Shown in pieces: positions 33,553 to 43,062 of a stretch of DNA of 60,415 nt; position 1 is the first letter of the stretch, and each line of letters opens with the position of its first letter. The DNA is taken from NCBI GenBank assembly GCA_944321015.1, contig CALUJS010000013.1, positions 1 through 60,415 of the forward strand. The letters are read 5' to 3'. A program made the translations under genes and the position numbers. The notes under the pieces are model-generated. The model worked only from the letters and a program-made list of their open reading frames with translations. It did no database searches and was not told the DNA's origin. The stretch comes from an uncultured Phocaeicola sp. (lineage in GTDB: Bacteria; Bacteroidota; Bacteroidia; Bacteroidales; Bacteroidaceae).

Positions 33553-33588
33553 GAAAAAATGTAGCCCTCTTCCACCGAAGAGGGCTAC
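33553..33588 (-). terminator. Terminator of rny
   Basis: A 12-bp perfect stem GTAGCCCTCTTC / GAAGAGGGCTAC (33561-33588), followed on the minus strand by TTTTTT. It ends directly before the tmRNA 5' end. Confidence 0.92.
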
Positions 33589-33637
33589 AAATATAGAGCT
33601 TTATCTATATATCACCAAATTATCGGACCAAAATCTG

Positions 33638-35173
33638 CTATTTGGCGAAGCTGACGGCACGAGTCTCGCGGATGACGGTAATCTTCACCTGTCCGGGATA
33701 AGTCATCTCGTCCTGAATCTTCTTGGCGATTTCGCCGGAGAGCAGTTCCGTCTGTTTGTCGTCAATCTTGTCCGCACCTACAATGACACGAAGCTCACGA
33801 CCAGCCTGTATGGCATAAGTCTTGGTCACACCCGGGTAGGACAAAGCCAACTGCTCCAAATCGTTCAGACGCTTAAGATAGGCTTCCACTATTTCGCGGC
33901 GTGCGCCGGGACGCGCGCCGGATATAGCATCACACACCTGCACGATGGGCGCTATGAGCGTCTCCATCTCGGCCTCATCGTGGTGGGCACCGATGGCATT
34001 ACAGATATCCGGTTTCTCCTTGTACTTCTCGGCCAGTTTTTGCCCCAGCAATGCGTGTGGCAGTTCCGGTTCGTCATCGGGCACCTTGCCTATGTCGTGG
34101 AGCAGACCGGCACGCTTGGCTTTCTTCGGGTTCAAGCCCAACTCGGATGCCATGATGGCACAGAGATTGGCCGTCTCACGCGCATGTTGCAACAGGTTCT
34201 GTCCGTAGCTGGAACGATACTTCATCTTGCCGATGAGTCGAATCAGTTCAGGATGGAGGCCGTGAATGCCCAAGTCGATAGTCGTGCGCTTGCCGGTTTC
34301 GATGATTTCGTCCTCAACCTGCTTACGCACCTTGGCCACCACCTCTTCGATGCGTGCCGGATGGATGCGTCCGTCGGTCACGAGCTGATGCAGGGCCAGA
34401 CGGGCGATTTCGCGGCGCACGGGGTCGAAAGCGGAAAGCACAATGGCTTCGGGCGTATCGTCCACCACAATTTCCACACCGGTCGCGGCTTCGAGCGCAC
34501 GGATGTTGCGGCCTTCGCGGCCGATGATGCGTCCTTTCACCTCGTCGGAGTCGATATGGAACACCGTAACCGAGTTTTCTATCGCCGTTTCGGTGGCCAC
34601 GCGCTGGATGGTCTGGATAACAATGCGCTTGGCCTCCTTGCTGGCTGTCATCTTCGCATCGTCCATGATGTCGTTGATGTACGACTGCGCCTGCGTCTTG
34701 GCCTCTTCCTTCAGCGAGTCAATCAGGCGCTCTTTGGCCTGCTCGGCAGAAAGGCCGCTGATGGCCTCCAGCTTCTCGCGTTCCTGCGTCTGGAGGTTAT
34801 CCAGTTCTTCCTTCTTCTTATCGATGACGGCCAACTGACTTTCCAGATTGGCTTTGATGGCATCGGCCTCATTGCGCCGGCGTTGCACCTCCTCCTGACG
34901 TTGATTGAGCGTCAGTTCGCGCTGCTTCAACTTGTTTTCCACTTGCTGGATGCGCTGGTTGCGTTGTGCCACCTCTTTCTCCAGCTCGGTCTTCTTCATC
35001 AAGAACTTCTCCTTTACCTCCAGCAGTTTGTTTTTCTTGATTACCTCTGCTTCGTTCTGCGCTTCCCGCAGGATGGTGTTGTATTTCGACTTCATGACAT
35101 ACCTGAAAATCGCATAGCCAACCACCAACCCTACAACGAGCGCCACAAGTGATGTTACTATAGTTAAATCCAT
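33638..35173 (-). CDS. rny: Ribonuclease Y
   Basis: A 511-aa membrane-anchored endoribonuclease that starts mRNA decay. The N-terminal helix is at about residues 5-22 ([18 protein letters not shown]), followed by a long coiled coil (about 30-190). A KH domain contains [27 protein letters not shown]. The HD domain has LLHDIGK and the AIGAHHDE metal-site segment. Length is typical. It is preceded by a structured terminator after zapA and followed by its own terminator. Confidence 0.97.
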   Translation of the reverse strand: MDLTIVTSLVALVVGLVVGYAIFRYVMKSKYNTILREAQNEAEVIKKNKLLEVKEKFLMKKTELEKEVAQRNQRIQQVENKLKQRELTLNQRQEEVQRRRNEADAIKANLESQLAVIDKKKEELDNLQTQEREKLEAISGLSAEQAKERLIDSLKEEAKTQAQSYINDIMDDAKMTASKEAKRIVIQTIQRVATETAIENSVTVFHIDSDEVKGRIIGREGRNIRALEAATGVEIVVDDTPEAIVLSAFDPVRREIARLALHQLVTDGRIHPARIEEVVAKVRKQVEDEIIETGKRTTIDLGIHGLHPELIRLIGKMKYRSSYGQNLLQHARETANLCAIMASELGLNPKKAKRAGLLHDIGKVPDDEPELPHALLGQKLAEKYKEKPDICNAIGAHHDEAEMETLIAPIVQVCDAISGARPGARREIVEAYLKRLNDLEQLALSYPGVTKTYAIQAGRELRVIVGADKIDDKQTELLSGEIAKKIQDEMTYPGQVKITVIRETRAVSFAK

Positions 35174-35192
35174 CGTACTTATAATTTATAAT

Positions 35193-35254
35193 AAAAAAAA
35201 TGCGCACCACTCCTCTCAAGAGAACACTTCCCTCTTGAACATGAAGCAATGCGC
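35193..35254 (-). terminator. Structured hairpin with T8 between zapA and rny
   Basis: On the minus strand GCGCATTGCTTC (35254-35243) pairs over 12 positions, using several G-U pairs, with GGAGTGGTGCGC (35213-35202). An inner stem TCAAGAG/CTCTTGA lies within, and TTTTTTTT follows. The shape is more elaborate than a simple terminator and could be a small RNA or attenuator, but termination is the simplest reading. Confidence 0.65.
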
Positions 35255-35271
35255 GAATATCGTTCTATCTT

Positions 35272-35616
35272 CTAACCACAAGAAAATGCCTCTCCCGCCG
35301 ATTCAGCTTCACCGGGCTGTTCGTCGCGAAACCGCTCCTCAAACTCCCGGACCAGCTCTTCAAGGCTTTGCCTGTAGGGCACCGTATCGTTCCGCTCTTC
35401 CACTTCGACCCAGCGGTAAGCCATGTCGAAAGCCACCATCACCAGATAGTTGTCGACACTCCCGCCCGGCACTCTGGAGCGATACAGATTCACTTTCTCG
35501 TTAACCAACTTGGCCGCGTCCCGGTAGAGCTGCTCGTCCTTACGGTTGACAGACAGCTTATAGGGATAGTCGGCCATTGTCAGCGTTATAATCATTTTTT
35601 CGTCGTCATGTTCCAT
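35272..35616 (-). CDS. zapA: Cell division protein ZapA
   Basis: A 114-aa protein; the start could also be the internal MIITLTM at residue 8. ZapA promotes FtsZ filament bundling at the division ring. ITLTMADYPYKLSVNRKDEQLYRDAAKLVNEKVNLYRSR is the conserved N-terminal domain, and a helical dimer region follows. The acidic C-terminal tail is variable. It lies downstream of a coiled-coil gene and upstream of rny, a common Bacteroidales order. Confidence 0.88.
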   Translation of the reverse strand: MEHDDEKMIITLTMADYPYKLSVNRKDEQLYRDAAKLVNEKVNLYRSRVPGGSVDNYLVMVAFDMAYRWVEVEERNDTVPYRQSLEELVREFEERFRDEQPGEAESAGEAFSCG

Positions 35617-35625
35617 ACATCCTCC

Positions 35626-35919
35626 TTATCCGTTCAATAAAGCGATGCATTTATCGATTTCACGCACCAGCCTAGCCAGACGTTGTTTCGTGTCACGCGA
35701 TTCATCGTCATTGATGCTAATGATTCTGGCTGCCTTCAAATTGGCGTAGTCGGCCTCGGCTTGTTGACAACGCGTTTCCAAGGCTTTGATTTCCTCGTTC
35801 TTCTGCCGGAGTTCCCGATTAAGCTCCTCGTTTTTCTGCTTCAACCGGTCATACAGATATAGGAAATGACGAGCATGGGCTTCAAACGTGTTGAGTTGTC
35901 TTCGTTCTTCTTCCGTCAT
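35626..35919 (-). CDS. Coiled-coil protein next to zapA (ZapB-like)
   Basis: A 97-aa protein that is almost wholly a coiled coil (FLYLYDRLKQKNEELNRELRQKNEEIKALETRCQQAEADYANLK). It has no membrane segment or enzyme motif. Its tight linkage to zapA (9 bp) suggests a division accessory protein comparable in role to ZapB (inference from context, not proven homology). Confidence 0.8.
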   Translation of the reverse strand: MTEEERRQLNTFEAHARHFLYLYDRLKQKNEELNRELRQKNEEIKALETRCQQAEADYANLKAARIISINDDESRDTKQRLARLVREIDKCIALLNG

Positions 35920-35999
35920 ACGACACCAATTTGTCAGACAAATATAGCCTTTCTTTGTGAACTACAAAAGAAATTCACAGGAATTATATATAATCCCGG

Positions 36000-36623
36000 C
36001 TAATCCTCGTCTTTGGGCTTCGGCTCTTTCTTGGCCAGCAGGAGGATGTTGAAGGCATACTCCGTCATCCAGTCGGCCGAATAACCCAGCGTATGCTGAT
36101 ATTTGCGCAGGTTGGAACAGGTCTTGCGCATGGCGTCGTCCTTCCACTCATAGCGGGTCAGAATGTCGTTGACGGCCTTGGCCGTAAACTGATAGATGGT
36201 TTTACGAAAGACGGACGGCACGCGGAACTTCCACTTCATCAGCGTCCCCACGCACATCATGAGGTCCTGACTGAAGCCTTGGAAGAGGAACAGAAAGTTC
36301 TTTATCTCGCCCACGTTGCGACAGTTCTTCTTGATAGATTGGTCGACCTCCTTGAAAAAGTTGTCGCTCAGTCCGTAGATCTCCTTCAGCATCTTACGGC
36401 TGCGGCTCCTCTCCGCGACGCCCAGCTTGTTGTTCTGCGTAGGCACTTTCAGCGTGCGTTTGAACACGGCCACGTCGGGGAGGAAGGCCAGATTGGTGAT
36501 GCCCAAATTACAGGCCATCACCGACTCGTAGTAGACGCGTATCAGCGTCATGAAGTCTTCCATGCCACCGACACGCTCCACGCTATCTTGTTGTTTCTTC
36601 TTAAATATGTCAAACAGTCCCAT
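36000..36623 (-). CDS. Conserved hypothetical protein
   Basis: A 207-aa soluble, helix-rich, basic protein starting MGLFDIFKKKQQDSVERVGG. It contains FLFLFQGFSQDLMMCVGTLMKWKFRVPSVFRKTIYQFTAKAVNDIL. No catalytic motif or membrane helix is recognised. It is a stand-alone gene with its own -7 element at 36658-36665. I cannot assign a role. Confidence 0.8.
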   Translation of the reverse strand: MGLFDIFKKKQQDSVERVGGMEDFMTLIRVYYESVMACNLGITNLAFLPDVAVFKRTLKVPTQNNKLGVAERSRSRKMLKEIYGLSDNFFKEVDQSIKKNCRNVGEIKNFLFLFQGFSQDLMMCVGTLMKWKFRVPSVFRKTIYQFTAKAVNDILTRYEWKDDAMRKTCSNLRKYQHTLGYSADWMTEYAFNILLLAKKEPKPKDED

Positions 36624-36657
36624 ATGTTTTTAGTGTTATTCGGTTTTTTCAAGAGTG

Positions 36658-36665
36658 CAAAAGTA
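36658..36665 (-). promoter_or_regulatory. Candidate -7 element for the hypothetical gene
   Basis: Minus-strand TACTTTTG, 35 nt upstream of the start codon; no clear -33 element. Confidence 0.45.
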
Positions 36666-36788
36666 ACAGTTTCCCGGGAAACTGCCCAATCCATCGACGT
36701 TTTCTTTCTGCGTCATTGAACTTTCCGACAAGGCGGAGGGTCATTCCCATAGTTCAATTAGTTATTAACAACCCAAAAGTACAAAACG

Positions 36789-37286
36789 ATGAAACAGATG
36801 CTTATGATGCTGGTTGCCGTCATGTTGTTCGGATTCACGAACGAAGCGGCAGCCCAACGGCCCGAACGAGGCAGACGCATATCGCCCGAACAGATGGCCG
36901 AACAACGCACAGCCTACATGGTACAAAAGTACGGTCTCAATCAACAACAGACCGACTCGATCTTCGCCCTGACCATGCGGCAGATGGAGCAAATGCAGAG
37001 CCTACGTCCGAGCCCCGTGTCGCGAGACTCGCTGCGTGCCATGAGCAAGAGCGAACGCAAGGCCTACCGCAAAGCGAATGAAGAACGGCGTGAAGCCATG
37101 CGCGAACGTATGGAGAAGGCCAATGAGGATTACCGTGCCGGCCTGCAGCGAATCCTCACCAAGGAGCAATATGACCGCTATCTGAAGGACGAGCAGGCGC
37201 GCATGGAACGCCGCCCGAACTTCCCCGGACGACGACCCGGACAGCGTCCCGACTTCCCACGCGAGAACGACGAGGACGACTTCTGA
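36789..37286 (+). CDS. Small periplasmic Spy/CpxP-like protein
   Basis: A 165-aa exported protein. The signal peptide spans about residues 1-22 (ending NEAAAQ). The mature part is very rich in Arg, Glu, Gln and Met and helical (QMAEQRTAYMVQKYGLNQQQTDSIFALTMRQMEQM). LTKEQYDRYLKDEQARM resembles the Spy/CpxP and Bacteroidetes DUF4890-type pattern. The Pro/Arg-rich tail ends in acidic DEDDF. Likely an envelope chaperone or stress sensor (inference). It is convergent with mutS2, 10 bp from its stop. Confidence 0.8.
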   Translation: MKQMLMMLVAVMLFGFTNEAAAQRPERGRRISPEQMAEQRTAYMVQKYGLNQQQTDSIFALTMRQMEQMQSLRPSPVSRDSLRAMSKSERKAYRKANEERREAMRERMEKANEDYRAGLQRILTKEQYDRYLKDEQARMERRPNFPGRRPGQRPDFPRENDEDDF

Positions 37287-37296
37287 CCCGCGTGTC

Positions 37297-39795
37297 TCAC
37301 TCCAAATCTACCACCGTGATGCCGGCGCCGCCGAACTGCACATGCTCGTCGCGGAAGGCGTGCACGCCGGGCACGGTGCGCAAATAGTCCCTGATGAGCG
37401 TGCGCAGGATGCCGGTGCCGGTGCCATGCAGAATGCGCACGCGACCGACGCCCAAGAGGATGGCGTCGTCAATGAAATAGGTCACGGCGCGCACGGCCTC
37501 CTCGCCGCGCATCCCGCGCACGTCGATGTCGGTGTGGAAGTCCAATTTCTTCTCATACACACTGTCTTGCGTGGCGGAGCTGACGAAGGATGTGCTCCGC
37601 TGCGCGTCGTTCGTGCGGGGCGCCTCAGCGCGTTCCAGGCGGTCGAGCTTCACCGTCGTCTTGATGGCACCGAAGGCGACGGTCGCGTTGCGGCCGTCCG
37701 TGGCAAGCACCTCGCCCACGGCGGTCTGTCCCTTCATCCTCACCGTGTCGCCCGGCTGCAGGGGAGCCTCTACGCGCGGCTTCTCCGGACGTACGGCATC
37801 CGGCTTGGGCTGTTTCTTGCGCTCCTCGCGACGACGTTGCTTCTCGATGAGTTGCTCCATCTTGCGCGCAATCCGATCGTCGTCCGGACGATGCTCCGTC
37901 TCGCGGACTGACTGTTCGAATTCGGCCAGCTCGCGGCGGGCATTGCGCGTCTGCTCCTTCTCGGCCTGGGCTTCCTTGATGGTGCGTATGGTATTCTCGA
38001 TGCGTGCGCGCGACTCCTCTAGGAGGCGTTCTGCCTCGGCCTGCGCGCGGCGGATGATGTCCTTCCGGCTATCGTCCAGCTCCTTCAGACGTTCCTCGTA
38101 GCGGGCTATCGTCTCCTCCATCCGGCGTTCGCGTTGGCGGATGTTCTGCCTCTTTGTTTCCCAATAACGCTTGTCTCTCACGATGTCCTGCAGATATTTG
38201 TCGGCATCGATGTAGTCGCTCCCGACGATGGCCGACGCATCGGCTATGACATCCTCGGGAATGCCTATCTTGCGGGCAATCTCAACGGCAAACGAACTGC
38301 CGGGATTGCCTATCTGAAGGCGGAACAGGGCCTGCATGCGGTGGCGGTCGTAGAGCATGGCGCCGTTGACCACGCCCTCGTGGGCGTCGGCAAAGTGCTT
38401 GAGGTTCTGATAGTGGGTGGTGATGACGCCGTAAGAGCCGCGGTCATTGAACCGCCTCAGCACGGCCTCGGCCATGGCACCGCCTATCTGAGGCTCGGTG
38501 CCGCTGCCGAACTCGTCGATGAGTATCAGGCTACGTCGGTCGCAATGACGCATCATGTTCTTCATGTTGAGCAGGTGTGAGGAATAGGTGCTCAGGTCGT
38601 TCTCTATGCTCTGCTCGTCGCCTATGTCGATGAAGATGCTGCCGAATATGCCGGCCCGGCTGCTCTCGTGCATGGGGATGGGGAGACCGCACTGCAGCAT
38701 GTATTGCAGCAGGCCGACGGTCTTCAAACAGACGGACTTTCCTCCGGCGTTCGGTCCGGAGATGATGAGGATACGCTGTGAGGGGTTGAGCGCGATGTCG
38801 AGCGGGACGACCGTCTTGCCATGTTTCTCCAACGATAGTTTCAGCAGCGGATGCACGGCCCCTGACCAGTCTATCACCTGCTCGTCCGAAAGAGCGGGCT
38901 TGACGGCGTTGGTCTCCACAGCCAGCCGGGCCTTGGCACGGATGAAATCCATTTCGGCCAGAAACTCGTAGGATTGGAGCATGTCGGGGATGGAAGGACG
39001 CACGGACGCGGAAAACTCCGTTAGGATGCGGACTATCTCGCGACGCTCCTCTCCCTCCAGCTCGCGGACGCGGTTGTTGGCCTCGACCACCTCGGCCGGT
39101 TCGATGAAGACGGTTCGCCCGGTGGAAGACTCATCGTGAACGATGCCGCGCAGTTTGCGCTTCATGGCGGGCGCAACGGGAATGACGAGGCGGCCGTCGC
39201 GCATCGTGGGGGAGACGTCCTTGTCGACGTAGCCCTCCGATTGCGCCGCACGGAGAATGGCGTTCAGGCTGCGCGATATGCCCGAGGCCGTGGCCGTCAG
39301 TTCGCGACGGATGCGCAACAGATCGGGAGAGGCGTTGTCCTTCATCCGCCCGTATTTGTCGAGTATGCGGTCGATGTCGGCGATGATTCTCGGAAATGTC
39401 AACACACTGCCCGCCAGTTCAGCAAGTGACGGATAGGGCGTCTCGCCATCGTCGTTGTCCGACGGTCGGAGGAAGCGGACGATGCCGCCGATGATGTCCA
39501 GCGAACGGCGCAGGTCGAAGAGTTCTTGTTCATCGAGGTAGAGCCCCTCGACCTTGATGCGACGCAGGGAGGGACGGACGTCGAAGAAATATTGGTCGGG
39601 GAAGTCGTCCTCTTCGCGGATGATGCGGATGAACTCCTCCGTTTCGTCAAGCCGACGTTCAATGGTCGTCATGACGTCGGAGAACGCCATTGCGTCCACC
39701 CGCTCCTGCCCCAGCGGACTGAGGCACCTCGCGCGCAACAATTCACGTATCTTGTCAAAGCCAATCTTCTGCTCGAAGTTCTGTGGATATATCAT
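37297..39795 (-). CDS. mutS2: Endonuclease MutS2
   Basis: About 832 aa from MIYPQNFEQKIGFDKIRELL. A longer upstream reading exists, but the promoter at 39831-39862 favours this ATG. The MutS ATPase is visible as Walker A SGPNAGGKS, then LILIDEFGSGTEP and ITTHYQNLK. A long charged coiled coil follows. The C-terminal Smr nuclease domain contains LDFHTDIDVRGMRGEEA and ILHGTGTG. MutS2 acts in recombination suppression and in rescue of collided ribosomes, not in mismatch repair. Confidence 0.96.
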   Translation of the reverse strand: MIYPQNFEQKIGFDKIRELLRARCLSPLGQERVDAMAFSDVMTTIERRLDETEEFIRIIREEDDFPDQYFFDVRPSLRRIKVEGLYLDEQELFDLRRSLDIIGGIVRFLRPSDNDDGETPYPSLAELAGSVLTFPRIIADIDRILDKYGRMKDNASPDLLRIRRELTATASGISRSLNAILRAAQSEGYVDKDVSPTMRDGRLVIPVAPAMKRKLRGIVHDESSTGRTVFIEPAEVVEANNRVRELEGEERREIVRILTEFSASVRPSIPDMLQSYEFLAEMDFIRAKARLAVETNAVKPALSDEQVIDWSGAVHPLLKLSLEKHGKTVVPLDIALNPSQRILIISGPNAGGKSVCLKTVGLLQYMLQCGLPIPMHESSRAGIFGSIFIDIGDEQSIENDLSTYSSHLLNMKNMMRHCDRRSLILIDEFGSGTEPQIGGAMAEAVLRRFNDRGSYGVITTHYQNLKHFADAHEGVVNGAMLYDRHRMQALFRLQIGNPGSSFAVEIARKIGIPEDVIADASAIVGSDYIDADKYLQDIVRDKRYWETKRQNIRQRERRMEETIARYEERLKELDDSRKDIIRRAQAEAERLLEESRARIENTIRTIKEAQAEKEQTRNARRELAEFEQSVRETEHRPDDDRIARKMEQLIEKQRRREERKKQPKPDAVRPEKPRVEAPLQPGDTVRMKGQTAVGEVLATDGRNATVAFGAIKTTVKLDRLERAEAPRTNDAQRSTSFVSSATQDSVYEKKLDFHTDIDVRGMRGEEAVRAVTYFIDDAILLGVGRVRILHGTGTGILRTLIRDYLRTVPGVHAFRDEHVQFGGAGITVVDLE

Positions 39796-39830
39796 ATATA
39801 ATATAGGTATATGCGTGATTAAAAGCGATG

Positions 39831-39862
39831 CAAAATTAACCGCTTTGCCGTGGACGGGCAAA
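39831..39862 (-). promoter_or_regulatory. mutS2 promoter
   Basis: Minus strand: TTTG (39859-39862), 20 nt, TAATTTTG (39831-39838). Full consensus match, 36 nt before the chosen start. Confidence 0.8.
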
Positions 39863-40096
39863 TTTGAGGAAGAAATATGCGGGCTGCGCAACCATTTGGC
39901 AGTGAGCAGAGGTATATTTGCGTCTGTGAGAGCTGTCGGTAAAATATGTGCACCCGTTTTGACGGATGTTTCAAGAAAAGCGTAGCTTTATGGAACAATA
40001 ACCATAAAGACACGCATGTAAGAAACAGACAGGAAACGAACTTGAACATATAAGCAACCCCGGCTGACCATTATCCGATTCGCCACGTCGTGCACC

Positions 40097-40190
40097 TCAT
40101 TTTTCGGGCGCAAGCGTCCATATCTTCGGCCGCGAGCGATCATATCTTCGCTTGCGAGCGTCCATATCTTTAGCCGTGAGCGTCCATATT
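40097..40190 (-). repeat. 22-bp-period array, locus C (4 units, inverted)
   Basis: Boundaries fall at 40097, 40119, 40141, 40163 and 40185. Read on the minus strand the units follow the locus A pattern (GATATG, then CGCTCACG / CGCTTGCGAG). It lies between the divergent mutS2 promoter and the AAA ATPase gene. No other feature is seen in 39863-40096 or 40191-40350. Confidence 0.85.
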
Positions 40191-40390
40191 CAGCGTCAGA
40201 CAAAGACTAACGACCACAAAATTAATATCATGTCAAAGTATTCCAATCGTGCACATCGTCTTTTTCTCCGTTCGGTAACCGGCTGCTTGTGGTAACAAAG
40301 TTCATCTCCCTGCAAAAATGTTCCATCCTATGCCGCGTTTCTGCACAGCATTGCCTCATCTTTGCATCGTAATTCAAAACAAAGACTGAG

Positions 40391-41089
40391 ATGAGACAAT
40401 TCGGCAAAAGCAAACACTTGACAGAGGAAAAGAAGGCCGTGGAGGAACCAAAGCAGCTGAACCTGCTGACGGCCATCGAACAGATTGTGGAACGTTCGGA
40501 AGGCTCCGGCCTGAGCGAGGAGTTTTTCAAGGACGCTCACCGCTACATCCGCTACGTAAGCCGGAAGATGCGGCTGACTCCGGTCCAAGCCGTGCTGTTC
40601 GCCCTTTTCATCGACAAGAGCGATGACAGCCGCATCCGCATCAGCGAACTGGCATCGCACTTCCGCTGCCGCATGGTGCGCATCATCCGCCACATGAGCG
40701 ACATCGACGTACTGGAACAGCGCAAACTGGTGATCTGCTGTCGGCAGAAACGGGAAAAGACTTACCGTGTGGCCCTGCCGGTCATCGAAGCACTAAAGGA
40801 AAACCGATGCTACGAACCCGCTCCCGCCAAGATAACGACATGCGACGACCTATTCCGCCGAACTGGAAGACCTCTTCGAGCAACGAAGCGACGAGGAACT
40901 CACCTACGACGCCCTGGAGAAAGAAGTGTGCATCCTGCTCGACAACAATGCCACGCTGCACTTCGTGCGTCAACTGGAAAGCTACCGACTCGGCGATTGG
41001 GACCGGATGGAACTCATCTATTTCTGCCACATGCTTGTCAACAACGACGACACGAATATCTGCGGACGCGACTTCGAAGATTTGTTTGA
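40391..41089 (+). CDS. N-terminal part of a frameshifted AAA ATPase
   Basis: The first about 150 codons (MRQFGKSKHLTEEKKAVEEPKQLN to APAKITTCDDL) read well as a helical N-terminal domain with a winged-helix-like stretch RISELASHFRCRMVRIIRHMSDIDVLEQRK. After about 40841-40860 the frame loses sense (Arg-rich), while the frame shifted by one base becomes coding and continues into the ATPase at 40926-42095. The true gene was probably one ORF across 40391-42095, now split by an indel, a sequencing error, or recoding. Confidence 0.7.
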   Translation: MRQFGKSKHLTEEKKAVEEPKQLNLLTAIEQIVERSEGSGLSEEFFKDAHRYIRYVSRKMRLTPVQAVLFALFIDKSDDSRIRISELASHFRCRMVRIIRHMSDIDVLEQRKLVICCRQKREKTYRVALPVIEALKENRCYEPAPAKITTCDDLFRRTGRPLRATKRRGTHLRRPGERSVHPARQQCHAALRASTGKLPTRRLGPDGTHLFLPHACQQRRHEYLRTRLRRFV

Positions 41090-42095
41090 CAGCAAAAACA
41101 TCTTCCGCATGCAGGAACGCGAACTGGTAAAAGGTTACAGCGACCTGATGGAACAAAAGCTGGTGGAATATGTCAACAACGACGGCTTTGCCGACCGCAA
41201 CAATTTCCAACTGACAGCCAAGGTGAAAGAAGAGCTGCTGTCTGAACTGAATCTTTGCGACCGCCAGGCTAACGCCGGACAAGAGCTGATAAAAGGCGAG
41301 ACACTGCCATACAAATCCCTCTACTACAACGAGCGCGAAACGATGCAAATCGAACAGCTGGCTTCGCTGCTGAGCCGCGAACGCTTCGACGAAGTGCGCC
41401 GACGGCTGGCCGAAAACGGCATGCGGCGAGGATTCGCCTGCCTGTTCTACGGCGCGCCGGGCACGGGGAAAACCGAAACCGCGCTCCAACTGGCACGCCG
41501 CACCGGGCGCGACATCATGCAGGTCAACTTTGCCCAACTGAAAAGCTGCTGGGTGGGCGAAAGCGAGAAGAACGTCAAGGAGCTTTTCGACAAATATCGC
41601 GCCCTGGCAAAAAAATCCGAAGTCACCCCCATCCTGCTCTTCAACGAGGCCGACGCCATCATCGGCAAACGCCGGGAAGGAGCCGAACGCGCCGTAGACA
41701 AGATGGAGAACGCCATACAGAACATCATCCTGCAAGAGATGGAGACGCTCGACGGCATCCTCATAGCCACCACCAACCTGACCCAGAATCTGGACAAGGC
41801 GTTCGAACGGCGCTTCCTCTACAAAATCGAATTCGAACGACCCGACCTGCGCTCCAAGCAAGCCATCTGGCAAACCATGCTGCCCGACCTGAGCGAGGCC
41901 GACGCCGCCGAGCTGGCCTCCTGTTACGACTTCACGGGCGGACAGATTGAGAACATTGCACGCAAGCAGATGGTGGAAAAAATTCTGAACGGCACGGAAC
42001 ACATCGCCCTCTCCACCCTGAAACAATATTGCGACAACGAACTGATAGCCACACCGGACAAGCCGAGAAAAATCGGCTTCCGGCATACGGCGTGA
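40926..42095 (+). CDS. AAA ATPase domain part of the split gene
   Basis: 389 aa from a GTG. The same frame is open from 40836, giving YSAELEDLFEQRSDEELTYD before this point. Walker A is GAPGTGKTETALQ, Walker B is PILLFNEADAII (Asn replaces the usual Asp), and the Arg finger is FERRF. The C-terminal lid contains YDFTGGQIENIARK. The gene lies upstream of a WYL regulator and an exonuclease remnant. Function unknown; a defence or stress role is possible. Confidence 0.82.
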   Translation: MCILLDNNATLHFVRQLESYRLGDWDRMELIYFCHMLVNNDDTNICGRDFEDLFDSKNIFRMQERELVKGYSDLMEQKLVEYVNNDGFADRNNFQLTAKVKEELLSELNLCDRQANAGQELIKGETLPYKSLYYNERETMQIEQLASLLSRERFDEVRRRLAENGMRRGFACLFYGAPGTGKTETALQLARRTGRDIMQVNFAQLKSCWVGESEKNVKELFDKYRALAKKSEVTPILLFNEADAIIGKRREGAERAVDKMENAIQNIILQEMETLDGILIATTNLTQNLDKAFERRFLYKIEFERPDLRSKQAIWQTMLPDLSEADAAELASCYDFTGGQIENIARKQMVEKILNGTEHIALSTLKQYCDNELIATPDKPRKIGFRHTA

Positions 42096-42144
42096 AACAA
42101 AACAATCGCGACTTTTGAACACCAAGAAAAACAGACACACAACC

Positions 42145-43062
42145 ATGGCACGAGACTTATTCAATCGCTACATCTGGCTGGTAGACACCATACACCACGC
42201 CGGAAAAATCACATTCGAGGAGATAAACCGCCGCTGGATGCGCACCGAGATGAGCGGCGGCGAGGAACTGCCCCTGCGCACCTTTCACAACCACCGCAAC
42301 GCCATCGAACACATATTCGACATCAACATAAGCTGCAACAAGCAGGGCGGATACTACTATTACATTGAAAATGCCGAGGAGATGGCGCGTGGAAGCGTGC
42401 GCGGATGGCTGCTCAACACCTTTGCCGTGAGCAACCTCATCAACGAGAGCCACCGCCTGAAACACCGCATCCTGTTCGAGGAGATACCCTCGGGACAGCG
42501 CTTCCTGACACCCGTCATCGAAGCCATGCGCGACGAGGTGACCGTCGAGATGACCTACCAAAGCTTCACCCACGACCACCCCTGCACCTTCGAGGCCGAA
42601 CCTTACTGCCTGAAGGTGTTCAAGCAACGGTGGTATCTGGTGGCCCGCTGCGTGGACTTCCGCGAGCCGCGCATCTATTCGCTGGACCGCATGCACGAAC
42701 TGACGCCCACGTCGCACCCGTTCGTCTATCCCAAGGACTTCAATCCGCAAGACTTCTTCCGCTTCAGTTTCGGCATCACAGTCGACCCGAGCTACGACGT
42801 GGAGCACGTGCGCATCAAAGCCTACGGCGTGACCTGCAACTACCTGCGCACCCTGCCCCTGCACGAGTCGCAAACCGAGCTGGAGCGCACGACAGACTAC
42901 ACGGTGTTCTCCTACCTGCTGCGACCCACGCACGACTTTGTGCAGGAGCTGCTGTCGCACGCCGCCGAGGTAGAGGTGCTTGCGCCAGAATGGATGCGCG
43001 AGGACATGCGGGCAAAGGCCGCCGCCATGCTGAAACGATATGAGAAAGAAGGTGAACAATGA
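42145..43062 (+). CDS. WYL-domain transcriptional regulator
   Basis: About 305 aa from MARDLFNRYIWLVDTIHHAG. The N-terminal HTH is followed by a WYL domain with FEAEPYCLKVFKQRWYLVARCVDFREPRIYSLDRM. The C-terminal WCX-like part ends about residue 300. WYL proteins often regulate phage-defence or DNA-damage genes and can bind nucleotides or nucleic acid. It lies between the split AAA gene and the exonuclease remnant, whose ATG overlaps its stop by 4 bp. Confidence 0.9.
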   Translation: MARDLFNRYIWLVDTIHHAGKITFEEINRRWMRTEMSGGEELPLRTFHNHRNAIEHIFDINISCNKQGGYYYYIENAEEMARGSVRGWLLNTFAVSNLINESHRLKHRILFEEIPSGQRFLTPVIEAMRDEVTVEMTYQSFTHDHPCTFEAEPYCLKVFKQRWYLVARCVDFREPRIYSLDRMHELTPTSHPFVYPKDFNPQDFFRFSFGITVDPSYDVEHVRIKAYGVTCNYLRTLPLHESQTELERTTDYTVFSYLLRPTHDFVQELLSHAAEVEVLAPEWMREDMRAKAAAMLKRYEKEGEQ

